In this document: piece after piece, positions 19,300-28,102 of the stretch
Layout of the letters: the number at the start of each line of letters is the position of its first letter
Numbering within the stretch: the stretch's first letter is position 1
Assembly (NCBI GenBank): GCA_015493585.1
Contig: WGCW01000060.1
Location: 1-34,834, forward strand
Direction: 5' to 3'
Origin: Acidobacteriota bacterium
Lineage (GTDB): Bacteria > Acidobacteriota > Thermoanaerobaculia > Thermoanaerobaculales > Sulfomarinibacteraceae
DNA length: 34,834 nucleotides
Position numbers and translations under genes: made by a program
Notes under the pieces: generated by a model
Database searches by the model: none
What the model was told of the DNA's origin: nothing
The model's input: the letters and a program-made list of their open reading frames with translations, nothing else

Positions 19300-19800
19300 G
19301 CCTCTGTCCTCCTCTTCTCTCTGCGCTGCCGCGATCTCCCCGGTTCCATTCTCTTCGCGGTCGCTCCCCCGCCCAGATCATTCGCGGCGCGCCTTTGGCG
19401 CACCACTCAGGATGACATAAGGAGAAAAGGCTTCGCCTCCGCACATGAGATGGGGATAGTGTTGAATATCAGCGTGTGGCTGCCGTGTCTTTTTGCCTCG
19501 CCCACCGAGGAGAACGCGGGGAGCGCGGAGGGAATGTTCGTGCGTGAGCGGTCGTGACGGTCTTGGGGGGGCAGATCGCGTGAAAGGCGTAGGACTGGCC
19601 CGCCCTCACCCAGATCCTTCGCCTTTGGCTCAGGATGACACGGGAAGGATAGCTGCGCCTGCGGCATGCGACTCAGGATGACAAGGAAGGGAAGGCTTCG
19701 CCTGCGGCCCAGGATGACAAGAGAGGGATGGCTGCGCCTCCGCCCCCTTGCGCCACTGCGTTTTATTCCTCTTCCCACCTGTCCCGCAAAGAAGCGGCGC
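19300..19800. repeat. Intergenic repeat island 3
   Basis: CCCCGCCCAGATCATTCG..CTCAGGATGACA (19371-19416), CAGATCCTTCGCCTTTGGCTCAGGATGACA (19611-19640), further units at 19656-19683 and 19694-19720, TGGGGATAGTGTTGAATATC (19451-19470), and a GAGGAGAACGCGGGGAGCGCGGAGG inverted CTCTGCG-type string near 19508-19533. Confidence 0.85.
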
Positions 19801-19829
19801 ACAGCTCAACAACCTCACGCCCTAATCCA

Positions 19830-19859
19830 TTGACAACCGGGCCTTCGATTTTCTACGAT
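19830..19859 (+). promoter_or_regulatory. Candidate sigma70-type promoter for the GAF-GGDEF gene
   Basis: Perfect TTGACA at 19830-19835, 18-nt spacer, TACGAT at 19854-19859, in an AT-richer stretch just outside the repeat island. Confidence 0.5.
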
Positions 19860-19914
19860 ACATATGTGTAGAGATTAGAGAATAATTTCAGACCGCGAAC
19901 CGGAAAGCCAACGA

Positions 19915-22017
19915 ATGTGTACCGTGTCATTTACTCTTCTCTTGGTTGTTGGGGGCGCCGGCATCTCGCTCGCATCCCGATATTGGCGGCTGCACGGTCT
20001 TTTTTGGGGGATTGTTCCCTTGGCTGCTGCTGCAGCTGCTCATTGCCGCATTGGCGTGGTTCTCGGACTCGCCGCCATTTTGCTTGGGATTGAAACGATT
20101 GGACGAAGGGAACGTTTCGTCGATGCGCTTGTCATCGTACTGATACCCTTCGCTTTATGGAGCTATCGTCCCGTCTCCCTTCCGGAGGCGCTCACACGCC
20201 TCTGTTTCATTTTCGTTTTTGCCCTTGGGGCTCTGGAGATGCTGCGGTTCGCTCAGCGAGTTCCCAGGCCACGTGCAGAGACACTCTGGGGCGACACAGC
20301 CGCTGCGCTGCTCTTTTTCGGTTGTGGAGCTCTCGTTGTGACGGGTATCATGCTTTCAGTTCCTCTCTTGCTGGTTCTCGGCCTAGCGGTACCTGCCACG
20401 ATTCCCGCCGCCATCCGCGAAATCTTGTCCCTCCGCTCTGCCAAACTTCGCCTCAAAAATTTCGCAGACCTTGCCGAGTGGTCCACGCTATTCCGGGAGA
20501 AAGGCACGACACCATCGGTCGGGTCCATGGCCGCGGATCTGCACCAGATCGTCCAGCCAATCCTTGGACACGCCCTGACAGTGATCGGCCTCAACCCCGC
20601 CATTCGTTTTACCGATGAAAGTTTTGCAACGTCTCCGGAGCAGACGCCGGAAGATCATCAGAGAATTGGCGAACGCCTTCGTTATCTTTTCCGGTCCGGC
20701 CGCTGCGCATCAATTCCTGAGATACCGGAAACTTCATCGACCGACACTCCTCTGATCCAGCCAGGAATGAAGCAGGAAATCATTGTTCCTGTCCGGCAAG
20801 GGGAGCGATCCCTCGCGCTCGTGGCCTTCTCCGGCAACTCCATGGTTCTTTCAGACCGGGAGTTGGCCGGTTTCGCCGAGAGCGTTCGCACAATCGTCCT
20901 GCACGTGCTCACAACAATCGAAGCGCAACAGGATCTTGCCCTCCTCTCACATCGAAGTGAGCAGGAGGGCCGGCGGCTCCGGTCCTTATTGAAGCTCAAT
21001 GAGCTCATTGCCGAATCGGCAGATCTTCCAACATTGACGAACAATCTCGTCAGAACCGTATGTGTCAGCTTCGGGTTTAGTTGGGTCGGCTTTATCCTGG
21101 CCAGGCACGAAGTCTCAGAGCTCAGGCTGGTCGCATGGTCCGGGGAAGATGACAGTTGGGCAAAGGATTCCCGTCCCCTCACAATCGCCTCTGACGCATT
21201 CCAAACGGCCCTTTCTCTCGGCTCCACGATCTCACGCTTCCATGTCATTCCTTTGCCCCAATGGCCGCTCCCGCTTCCCACAATTCCCAACGTCACGCAT
21301 GTTCTCGCAACACCAGTGGCGCACGCTTCTCGTCCCGTTGGCTATCTGCTCGTCCTTCCAAGCACACTGAGCCCGATTCCGGACCTCAATGATCTTCGGG
21401 CGCTCGAAATTCTTGTGGAGCAGATCGGGCCAGTGGTCGCCTCAGGGCTTCACCTGGAACGCGTGAACCTTCGAACTCTTCAAGATCCCCTGACAGGTAT
21501 CGCCAACCGGCGCGCACTCGATCAATTTTTCCAGCGGGCGTTTGCCCAGGCGAAGAAAGCCGGGAGCTACCTTTCGTTCGCCATGCTGGACGTCGATGAT
21601 TTCAAACGCGTCAACGACCGTCATGGGCACCAGATCGGCGACCTCGTTCTCAAGGAACTCGCCGGGGTTCTTCACAACAATGTCCGGACGAAGGATTTCG
21701 TTGCCCGCTACGGTGGTGAAGAATTCTCAATCGTCCTGCCAGGGCTTTCGGCGGAGCACGCGCTTGACGTGCTCGAACGTCTCCGCGTCTCTCTGGCAAC
21801 GACACCCTTCGCCGGCTCGGAGCTGACGCACCCGCTTTCTTTGACGATCAGCGTTGGGATTGCGACGTTCCCGGGCGACGGGAACACACCGCCCGCCCTG
21901 ATTCAAATGGCCGATACGGCGCTCTACCGCGCAAAACGGCGCGGGAAGAACTGCGTTGTCGCAGCATGGGAGCCCACGTCAAGCGCTGGCTCGATCGAAG
22001 AGCCGTTTGCCCTGTGA
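19915..22017 (+). CDS. Membrane GAF-GGDEF diguanylate cyclase
   Basis: Several N-terminal hydrophobic helices, GAF-like region, then DPLTGIANRRALDQFF, MLDVDDFKRVNDRHGHQIGD, RTKDFVARYGGEEFSIVLPG, LTISVGIATF, ADTALYRAKRRGKNCV. Confidence 0.92.
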   Translation: MCTVSFTLLLVVGGAGISLASRYWRLHGLFWGIVPLAAAAAAHCRIGVVLGLAAILLGIETIGRRERFVDALVIVLIPFALWSYRPVSLPEALTRLCFIFVFALGALEMLRFAQRVPRPRAETLWGDTAAALLFFGCGALVVTGIMLSVPLLLVLGLAVPATIPAAIREILSLRSAKLRLKNFADLAEWSTLFREKGTTPSVGSMAADLHQIVQPILGHALTVIGLNPAIRFTDESFATSPEQTPEDHQRIGERLRYLFRSGRCASIPEIPETSSTDTPLIQPGMKQEIIVPVRQGERSLALVAFSGNSMVLSDRELAGFAESVRTIVLHVLTTIEAQQDLALLSHRSEQEGRRLRSLLKLNELIAESADLPTLTNNLVRTVCVSFGFSWVGFILARHEVSELRLVAWSGEDDSWAKDSRPLTIASDAFQTALSLGSTISRFHVIPLPQWPLPLPTIPNVTHVLATPVAHASRPVGYLLVLPSTLSPIPDLNDLRALEILVEQIGPVVASGLHLERVNLRTLQDPLTGIANRRALDQFFQRAFAQAKKAGSYLSFAMLDVDDFKRVNDRHGHQIGDLVLKELAGVLHNNVRTKDFVARYGGEEFSIVLPGLSAEHALDVLERLRVSLATTPFAGSELTHPLSLTISVGIATFPGDGNTPPALIQMADTALYRAKRRGKNCVVAAWEPTSSAGSIEEPFAL

Positions 22018-22034
22018 GCCACAAGAACTCGTTC

Positions 22035-22334
22035 TCAGCCGTTTTCTGAATAGAGGATCGGCTCTTTGAGCTCCTTGAGTGCAAAGTTTCTAAAGATATG
22101 GTGACCGTTGAAGTCCAGCACGCGCATGTCCTGATCAGCCCGGAGGTCGGAGGCGATGACTTCGAACGGCACACCGTAGATCTCGCGGACATGCTCGATC
22201 GGAACCTCATACGCGATGAACTTGACAATCCCCTTGTGCCGCAACCTCTTGACGAGTCCTTCGCTGGTTACGCTCTCGAACGTCGTCAACACGAGGATTG
22301 GCCCCGTGCCCGTAAAAATGACGTACGCTTTCAT
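22035..22334 (-). CDS. Small protein of unknown function (99 aa)
   Basis: MKAYVIFTGTGPILVLTTFESVTSEGLVKRLRHKGIVKFIAYEVPIEHVREIYG...DLRADQDMRVLDFNGHHIFRNFALKELKEPILYSENG. Compact protein-like composition between two confident genes; the ORF is open to 22385. Confidence 0.7.
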   Translation of the reverse strand: MKAYVIFTGTGPILVLTTFESVTSEGLVKRLRHKGIVKFIAYEVPIEHVREIYGVPFEVIASDLRADQDMRVLDFNGHHIFRNFALKELKEPILYSENG

Positions 22335-22437
22335 GGCGCAGCCCCCTTCGGCCCGCTGGTCGTCACCCAGAACCATCAATGACAATGTGGTGCAACATTC
22401 CGCGAATCGTCAAGGGGCATCCTCGCCCACGCTGCGA

Positions 22438-24291
22438 TCATCGTCCGTCGAACGCAGTGGTCAAACCTTTAACCACAGCATCTGCAAAACGCTGCCTCCA
22501 CGACTGACTGAGCACATCCTTACGATCTTGATCATTCGCAAGATTGGCACACTCGATCAAGATGGCGTTCTGCGCGAGCGAGTATCTCAAGACAGCCGGT
22601 ACCCATCGCCGCCTCCCACGCAGGACCGATCCCCGCACCGGCTCGTAGCGGTGCACAGCAAGGCCGGACCTTCTCAAGGAACGGATGATCTCACCCGCTA
22701 GTCTTCTCGATGAGGCTTCCGCCCGTGCCTTGAAGTGCGAGCCCAGCACGACGCGGGGATGCTCACGATACTCCCGAAACCTCCTCATGATCCGCCGGTT
22801 GACGCCAAAAGACGCCGGCCGCAGGTAACGGGAAGGCACGTACACCATTGAGCCCCGCACCCCCTGGTAGAGCGAGTCGGCATGGATCGAGATGAAGACG
22901 ACCTTCCCCGGCGGGACCCCATGCTTGCGCGCCCGCCAGACAATCGCGTTCGTCAGGTACCACCGCAGATGAACGCCCGTCGTCGAATTCCCCAGCAGGA
23001 ATGGCGGATGGGTCAAGAGAAATTGATCCCGGTCCTGCCGGAGCACGTCGTGGTGAGGAATCCTGTACCCGCGGCTCCGGTCTTCGATCGTCGTCCACAC
23101 AGTCGCACGAGTTCTTCGCTCGAGATCGGCCTTGATCCTGCACAAGAGATCATAGGCGTAGGTCGATTCCCATACACCATCAACAACCGCTCCCGTATCG
23201 CACCCTCCGTGACCGGCGTCCAGAATGACCCAAACCCCGTCGAGGCCTTTCGCGTGAACGATTTGCACGTATCTCTCAAGACCCTTTCGTCCCCTCTCCC
23301 ACGCGACCCTTCTCGGATTTCCACGTGGCAAATATTCGGGAAGCAAGAGGGCGAGGGGGATCTTCACCGGATACCCTGCCGGAATTGAGGTCACGTCACG
23401 AATTCCCGATCTCCGTGCGATCTGGAAGGCGGTGGCGTTGACCTCCGCCGCGTGCAGCTGACCCGTAAATCTAACGACGACAGCTGAGTACAACGCCTCC
23501 CCCGCTTTCAGCCGGTACACGGCGTACGCGCCGTGACGGTCACGCCCATACGTCAGCGGGATCCGTCGCTGGGCTGTGGATCTCCCCGCCCGCCGCGGTG
23601 TGGGCGATGGTCCAGGAGGGGGCGACCGCCGGGCCGGTGGGGATCTGCGAAGAGGCGGTGAGGCCCGCGGCGTTGGTGACTCGGTTGGGGCCGTTTCATG
23701 CCAAACGGACTGCTCCTTGAAAATGTGCAGGAGATGAGCTTCAGGGATGAGCACGAGCTGGCCACGTCTCGGCCCCGGCCTGGGGAGATCTGGGTTGGCC
23801 CTTCGAAGCATACGGACCTGTTTCCGGCTCCCGGTAAAGAGCTCGGCGAGCCACGTCCACGTCTCCGTGCCCGGTCCGAAGGGACTCAAAACCTGATGCC
23901 GCCAGCCGTCTGGCACCCGCCGGTCCACCGGGAAAAGCCGCCGGACGACCGCAAGCCTCAACCGGCCATTCAGCACAGTCACGGGGATTCGGACCGGGAA
24001 TCCTTTCAGCGGGTTCTTCAGTTTTGGGTTTGCAGCCCGCAACGGTGCAATGCTGTTTGGTTTCGAACAGTACCGCTTCGCCAGGGCATACCACCCGTCA
24101 CCCCTCACCGGCTCAACGAGAAGAACCGGCTGCGATCCCGCAGTCCATGACACTGTTTCGTGACGGCTCACCCGGATGAGGAGGACCCTGGAAGCGGCCG
24201 CATTGGACCAACTGGCCACAAGAAGCAGTATGATCGTCACAAGGAACCGGTTCCCTGTGCGGACTGGATGGAGGCTCACAACGGTTCCCAT
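22438..24291 (-). CDS. Exported N-acetylmuramoyl-L-alanine amidase (amidase_3) with LysM-like segments
   Basis: VWVILDAGHGGCDTGAVVDGVWESTYAYDL, VVFISIHADS, ILIECANLANDQD. N-terminal hydrophobic segment. LysM-like AKRYCSKPNSIAPLRAANPKLKNPLKGFPVRIPV and similar. Confidence 0.88.
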   Translation of the reverse strand: MGTVVSLHPVRTGNRFLVTIILLLVASWSNAAASRVLLIRVSRHETVSWTAGSQPVLLVEPVRGDGWYALAKRYCSKPNSIAPLRAANPKLKNPLKGFPVRIPVTVLNGRLRLAVVRRLFPVDRRVPDGWRHQVLSPFGPGTETWTWLAELFTGSRKQVRMLRRANPDLPRPGPRRGQLVLIPEAHLLHIFKEQSVWHETAPTESPTPRASPPLRRSPPARRSPPPGPSPTPRRAGRSTAQRRIPLTYGRDRHGAYAVYRLKAGEALYSAVVVRFTGQLHAAEVNATAFQIARRSGIRDVTSIPAGYPVKIPLALLLPEYLPRGNPRRVAWERGRKGLERYVQIVHAKGLDGVWVILDAGHGGCDTGAVVDGVWESTYAYDLLCRIKADLERRTRATVWTTIEDRSRGYRIPHHDVLRQDRDQFLLTHPPFLLGNSTTGVHLRWYLTNAIVWRARKHGVPPGKVVFISIHADSLYQGVRGSMVYVPSRYLRPASFGVNRRIMRRFREYREHPRVVLGSHFKARAEASSRRLAGEIIRSLRRSGLAVHRYEPVRGSVLRGRRRWVPAVLRYSLAQNAILIECANLANDQDRKDVLSQSWRQRFADAVVKGLTTAFDGR

Positions 24292-26011
24292 GAACGCGAC
24301 GATGGTACCACGCGACGACCCGTGTCCCGAATGTCAGCGCCTTCGCGCGAGCGTGGGCGCGGAAATATGGAGCAGCCTTCACCGGTGGTATGAGCCGCTA
24401 AGCTCAACCGGCGTATCGCCGGAAACCCTCACTCATGCCCTGACAACGCTCAAGACGCTCGTTCCTGCTGACCGCGTCTCGCTCCTCGTACCTGTGGCTG
24501 ATGCCAAACTCCAGGTCCTCTCCTGTTCCAACCAGCGCCATGTTGGTGACCGGCTGATCTCCCTGGATCGCTATCCTGAGCTCCGATTCGTTCTCGATCA
24601 CACGAGTCCCCTCTTGATTCAAGATGTCCGAACGGACGAGCTCCTCCGTCCGGTCGCCCATCTGATCGGGCAAACACCGATTCAGAGTATCGCCGCAGTT
24701 CCGGTCATCCTTGGCGGTGTCCCAGCCATCTTAAGGATCAGCACTGCCGCGACCAGTTTTCAGCCTCATGATCTCGAAACGATCCGGGCCGCCGCCCATC
24801 TCTTGGAACACCTCAGTTCCAGCTCGCACTCGGCAGAACATGATGCAGCTTCCTGGCACACACTCATCCGTGCAGCTACGGACATGACCGCGGACGTGCT
24901 CCCGGACGGAACGATCGTCAGGGTGTGGGGCAATACCGCGTCGATTCTTGGAATCTCCGCGGAAGAAGCTCCAGGAAAGAATCTGATGGGTCTGGGGCAT
25001 CTCGTGCAGAACGATCTGGCCGCCCTGTTTCCATATCGCAACGTCCCGGCTGACGAAGCCCCCGAAACTCCTGTCCACATCACCACACGTAACGGGTTTT
25101 CCATATGGATGACCCACGTCAACGCGCTCATCCCGTTTTTCCGGCTGGCCATCAGGCACGGCGTGCCTACCCGGGCTCATGGAAGATCCGAAAACACACC
25201 GGATGACGCTCAATCAATACGTTATAAGCAGATTCAGGAGAATCTCACTCACACCATCCACGAGCTTGAACAGGCGCAGACGACGATTGCAAGGCTCCAG
25301 ATCCAGCGCACCGAACTGATCGCGAGTGCTGCCCACGAGCTGAAGACCCCGCTGACCATCGCGCAGAGCTATCTCGAAACGCTCAAGCATGATCTGAGCG
25401 ATGGAATGTCAGAAGAACAAGCGTCGTTCGTCTCAATTGCATACGACAACGTCCTGCGACTCAAGCGGCTCGTCAAGGATCTCATCGATCTCGCGGCAAT
25501 CGAAGGGGGTGAGATTTCTCTTTCGATCGGACGGGTCGAAGTCGCTGCGATCATCGAGAATCTCGTTGCCGAGCTCGCGCCGATCGCAGACCGGAACGGC
25601 ATCGATCTCTCGAACGACTGTCCTCCGGATCTGCCAGCCATCCGGGGTGATGGCGACCGTGTCGCTCAGATTCTCCGGAATCTGCTGGACAACGCCTTGA
25701 AGTACACGCCGGCGCCCGGAACCGTCGCCATTCGCGCCCATCACGAGGGTGACGCGATCGTCATCGATGTGGAAGACACAGGCATTGGTTTTCCTGGCTC
25801 GCTGGCCGACCGTGTTTTCGAACCGTTCTTTCGGGCTCCGAAACCCTCGGGTTTCCATCGTGAAGGATCTGGGCTTGGTCTGACCGTCTCCCGCCGCATC
25901 GTCAGCGCACTCGGAGGAAAATTGACCGCCTCCTCCAAGCCGACGGGAGGCAGCATCTTCCGGCTCAGCCTTCCCCGATGGCCGGAGCCGGTGGCCGGTC
26001 TGGATGCGTGA
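24290..26011 (+). CDS. Sensor histidine kinase (GAF + PAS-like + HisKA + HATPase)
   Basis: ASAAHELKTPLTIAQSYLETL (H box), ILRNLLDNALKYTPAPG (N box), DVEDTGIGFPG, FEPFFRAP, GSGLGLTVSRRIVSALGGKL. Start at ATG 24290 or 24302. Confidence 0.93.
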   Translation: MNATMVPRDDPCPECQRLRASVGAEIWSSLHRWYEPLSSTGVSPETLTHALTTLKTLVPADRVSLLVPVADAKLQVLSCSNQRHVGDRLISLDRYPELRFVLDHTSPLLIQDVRTDELLRPVAHLIGQTPIQSIAAVPVILGGVPAILRISTAATSFQPHDLETIRAAAHLLEHLSSSSHSAEHDAASWHTLIRAATDMTADVLPDGTIVRVWGNTASILGISAEEAPGKNLMGLGHLVQNDLAALFPYRNVPADEAPETPVHITTRNGFSIWMTHVNALIPFFRLAIRHGVPTRAHGRSENTPDDAQSIRYKQIQENLTHTIHELEQAQTTIARLQIQRTELIASAAHELKTPLTIAQSYLETLKHDLSDGMSEEQASFVSIAYDNVLRLKRLVKDLIDLAAIEGGEISLSIGRVEVAAIIENLVAELAPIADRNGIDLSNDCPPDLPAIRGDGDRVAQILRNLLDNALKYTPAPGTVAIRAHHEGDAIVIDVEDTGIGFPGSLADRVFEPFFRAPKPSGFHREGSGLGLTVSRRIVSALGGKLTASSKPTGGSIFRLSLPRWPEPVAGLDA

Positions 26012-27260
26012 TCCTCTCCTGGCTCGCCTCTGGCCCATCCTTCAACCGGGGCCGGTGTGGGTCGCGGGCGGTTACGTGCGGGATCGCCTCCTGGGCCGGA
26101 CATCTCACGATGTCGATCTGATTATTCCTGGGCGTCTGCGGGAGATCAAACCGCTCGCGGAGCGGCTTGCCAGCTCCTTGGGTGTGCGCGCACACATCCT
26201 GGGCCGGGCGCCAAAGGCGGTTTGGCACATCGAATCGCCGAAGCTCAAGATCGACCTGTGGCCACTGGGGGACGGAACGTTGACTTCCGACGCCATGCGC
26301 CGGGACCTGACGATCAATGCCCTGATCATGCGGCTCCCAGAAGGCACAATCATCGATCCCACCGGAGGGATCCGCGATCTCCAGGAACGCCGGCTCCGAG
26401 CAGTTTCGTGTGAGAACTTACGTTCCGACCCCGTTCGTCTGTTGCGGATCGCACGGTTCGCAGCCCAGCTTCCGGAGTTCTCAGTCGACCCCAATTCCGT
26501 CGAATGGATCGCCGGCCTTGCATCCCACCTTGGAGCAAGCCCGCACGAACGGGTTGGAGCCGAGCTGCTCCTTCTCCTGCGTGGACCGGCGTCCCACCGG
26601 GGGCTTGATTTGATCTCTCGCACTGGGCTGGCACCGTACCTCTTCACGGAGGAAACCGGCGAACGAAACGTCACCCCCGCTGTGTACCTTCTCCCCGCGG
26701 CCCATCTCATGTCCTCTCCACAGACGCACCCCATCCCAGGCGCGCTGCGAGAAGCCGGGGATGCCGGCCGTCTCGGGCTCCTGCTCTTCCTCTTCGGCAT
26801 GACGGCGCCGGCCTGCTGCCGCGACTACGGATGGCCGAAGGAGGTCCGGCGTCACGCCCTTTCGACAGCCCGGCTGTTACCCAAGGCGCTTCATCTCTCC
26901 AGAGAAGGTGCCGGGGACCGGCGCCTGTTCATCTCACGGTGCGGCACGGCTTTCCCAGCCGTCCTGAGCGGAGCCGCCGCGGTCGCCGTCACCTGTGGCC
27001 TACCGCTCCAGCCCTGGCAACGGTGGTGGCGGCAATGGCGCCGAAATGCCACTGTCTTGCTTCACCCGTCCCTTCTGCTACCCGCAAGCGAGGCCGCCGC
27101 CATTTGTGGCCTCCCTCCCGGCCCTGAGCTTGGCCGTGCGCTCCAAAGGCTCAGGGATGCGCGAATCCTCGGCCGGATCCGTTCCCGGACGGCGGCTCGA
27201 GCGTTCCTCCGCTCCCTTCGCAGTCAATCCATCTCAGGCCCAGAATCTGATCATTCTTGA
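26004..27260 (+). CDS. CCA-adding / poly(A) polymerase family nucleotidyltransferase
   Basis: VWVAGGYVRDRLLGRTSHDVDLII, KLKIDLWPL, MRRDLTINALIMRLPEGTIIDPTGGIRDLQERRLRAV, DPVRLLRIARFAAQL. Eight-nt overlap with the kinase gene. Confidence 0.9.
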   Translation: MRDPLLARLWPILQPGPVWVAGGYVRDRLLGRTSHDVDLIIPGRLREIKPLAERLASSLGVRAHILGRAPKAVWHIESPKLKIDLWPLGDGTLTSDAMRRDLTINALIMRLPEGTIIDPTGGIRDLQERRLRAVSCENLRSDPVRLLRIARFAAQLPEFSVDPNSVEWIAGLASHLGASPHERVGAELLLLLRGPASHRGLDLISRTGLAPYLFTEETGERNVTPAVYLLPAAHLMSSPQTHPIPGALREAGDAGRLGLLLFLFGMTAPACCRDYGWPKEVRRHALSTARLLPKALHLSREGAGDRRLFISRCGTAFPAVLSGAAAVAVTCGLPLQPWQRWWRQWRRNATVLLHPSLLLPASEAAAICGLPPGPELGRALQRLRDARILGRIRSRTAARAFLRSLRSQSISGPESDHS

Positions 27261-28102
27261 GCCCCAAGGGACATCAGCCAGGATTCCATACGGCTGAAGA
27301 CCCGTTCGTGCACAGGTTCATTGAACATTTCATGGTACAGCTCGTTCCACTCCACGTAGGTCACGAGCTCCTGCGGGGCGGTCGACGCCCACTGCCGCGT
27401 CGCCTCTGGATCCACCAGGTGATCGGCCCCCGACTGCATCACGAGCGCCGGAACATGGAGCCCTCGGGCCCCCGCCATCGTGGCCGCCTGAGCCTTGACG
27501 ACCTCGGTGAACCATCGGGCCGACACCTTCCGGCTCACCAGTGGATCTTCGACATAGGCCCGGCACACCCCGGGGTCATGACTGAGAAAATCCGGGTCGG
27601 CACCGCTGGGGAACATCAGGCTCGGGGCGATCACAGAAAGAACCTGGGCAATGCATCGCAAGGCGAAGGAAGGCCGGGCATCGGGATGCACGGCGAGAAA
27701 CGGTGACGACACAATGGCACCTGCCATCTGTTCCGGGTACGCGAGTGCAAGCTCGAGAACGATCAGGCCACCCTGCGAATGGCCAATGAAAACCAGATGC
27801 CGCCCAGGATCTTCTTCGTGTACGAGACCCGCCACAGCAAGCACATCATCAAGGTATGACTCGAAGCGGCTCACGTGAACGCGTTTCCCCGGACTCTTCC
27901 CGTGTCCCCGGTAGTCGAGCGCCCAGCAATCGTACCCACGGGCTGAAAAATGTCTCATCACGTGGAGATAGCGTCCCGAATGCTCGGCAAGCCCGTGGAC
28001 GAAAAGGAGAGCAAGCCTCGCCTCGCGGGACTGCGGCTGCACTCGCCTCCAGAAGATCTGGGTTCCTCCGCTCCTTGTAACCCACCCTTCCACCTGTGTC
28101 AT
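27251..28102 (-). CDS. Monoacylglycerol lipase-like alpha/beta hydrolase (Hydrolase_4)
   Basis: LFVHGLAEHSGRYLHVMRHFSARGYDCWALDYRGHGKSPGKR, VFIGHSQGGLIVLELAL, ADHLVDPEATRQW, WNELYHEMFNEP. Start at ATG 28102, ATGA overlap with glpK. Confidence 0.9.
   Translation of the reverse strand: MTQVEGWVTRSGGTQIFWRRVQPQSREARLALLFVHGLAEHSGRYLHVMRHFSARGYDCWALDYRGHGKSPGKRVHVSRFESYLDDVLAVAGLVHEEDPGRHLVFIGHSQGGLIVLELALAYPEQMAGAIVSSPFLAVHPDARPSFALRCIAQVLSVIAPSLMFPSGADPDFLSHDPGVCRAYVEDPLVSRKVSARWFTEVVKAQAATMAGARGLHVPALVMQSGADHLVDPEATRQWASTAPQELVTYVEWNELYHEMFNEPVHERVFSRMESWLMSLGAQE

Noticed and set aside
21998-22070. AAGAGCCG/CGGCTCTT inverted pair between converging genes as a terminator
   Set aside because: Arms lie inside or at the ends of coding regions with a loop over 50 nt and no T-tract; could be chance.
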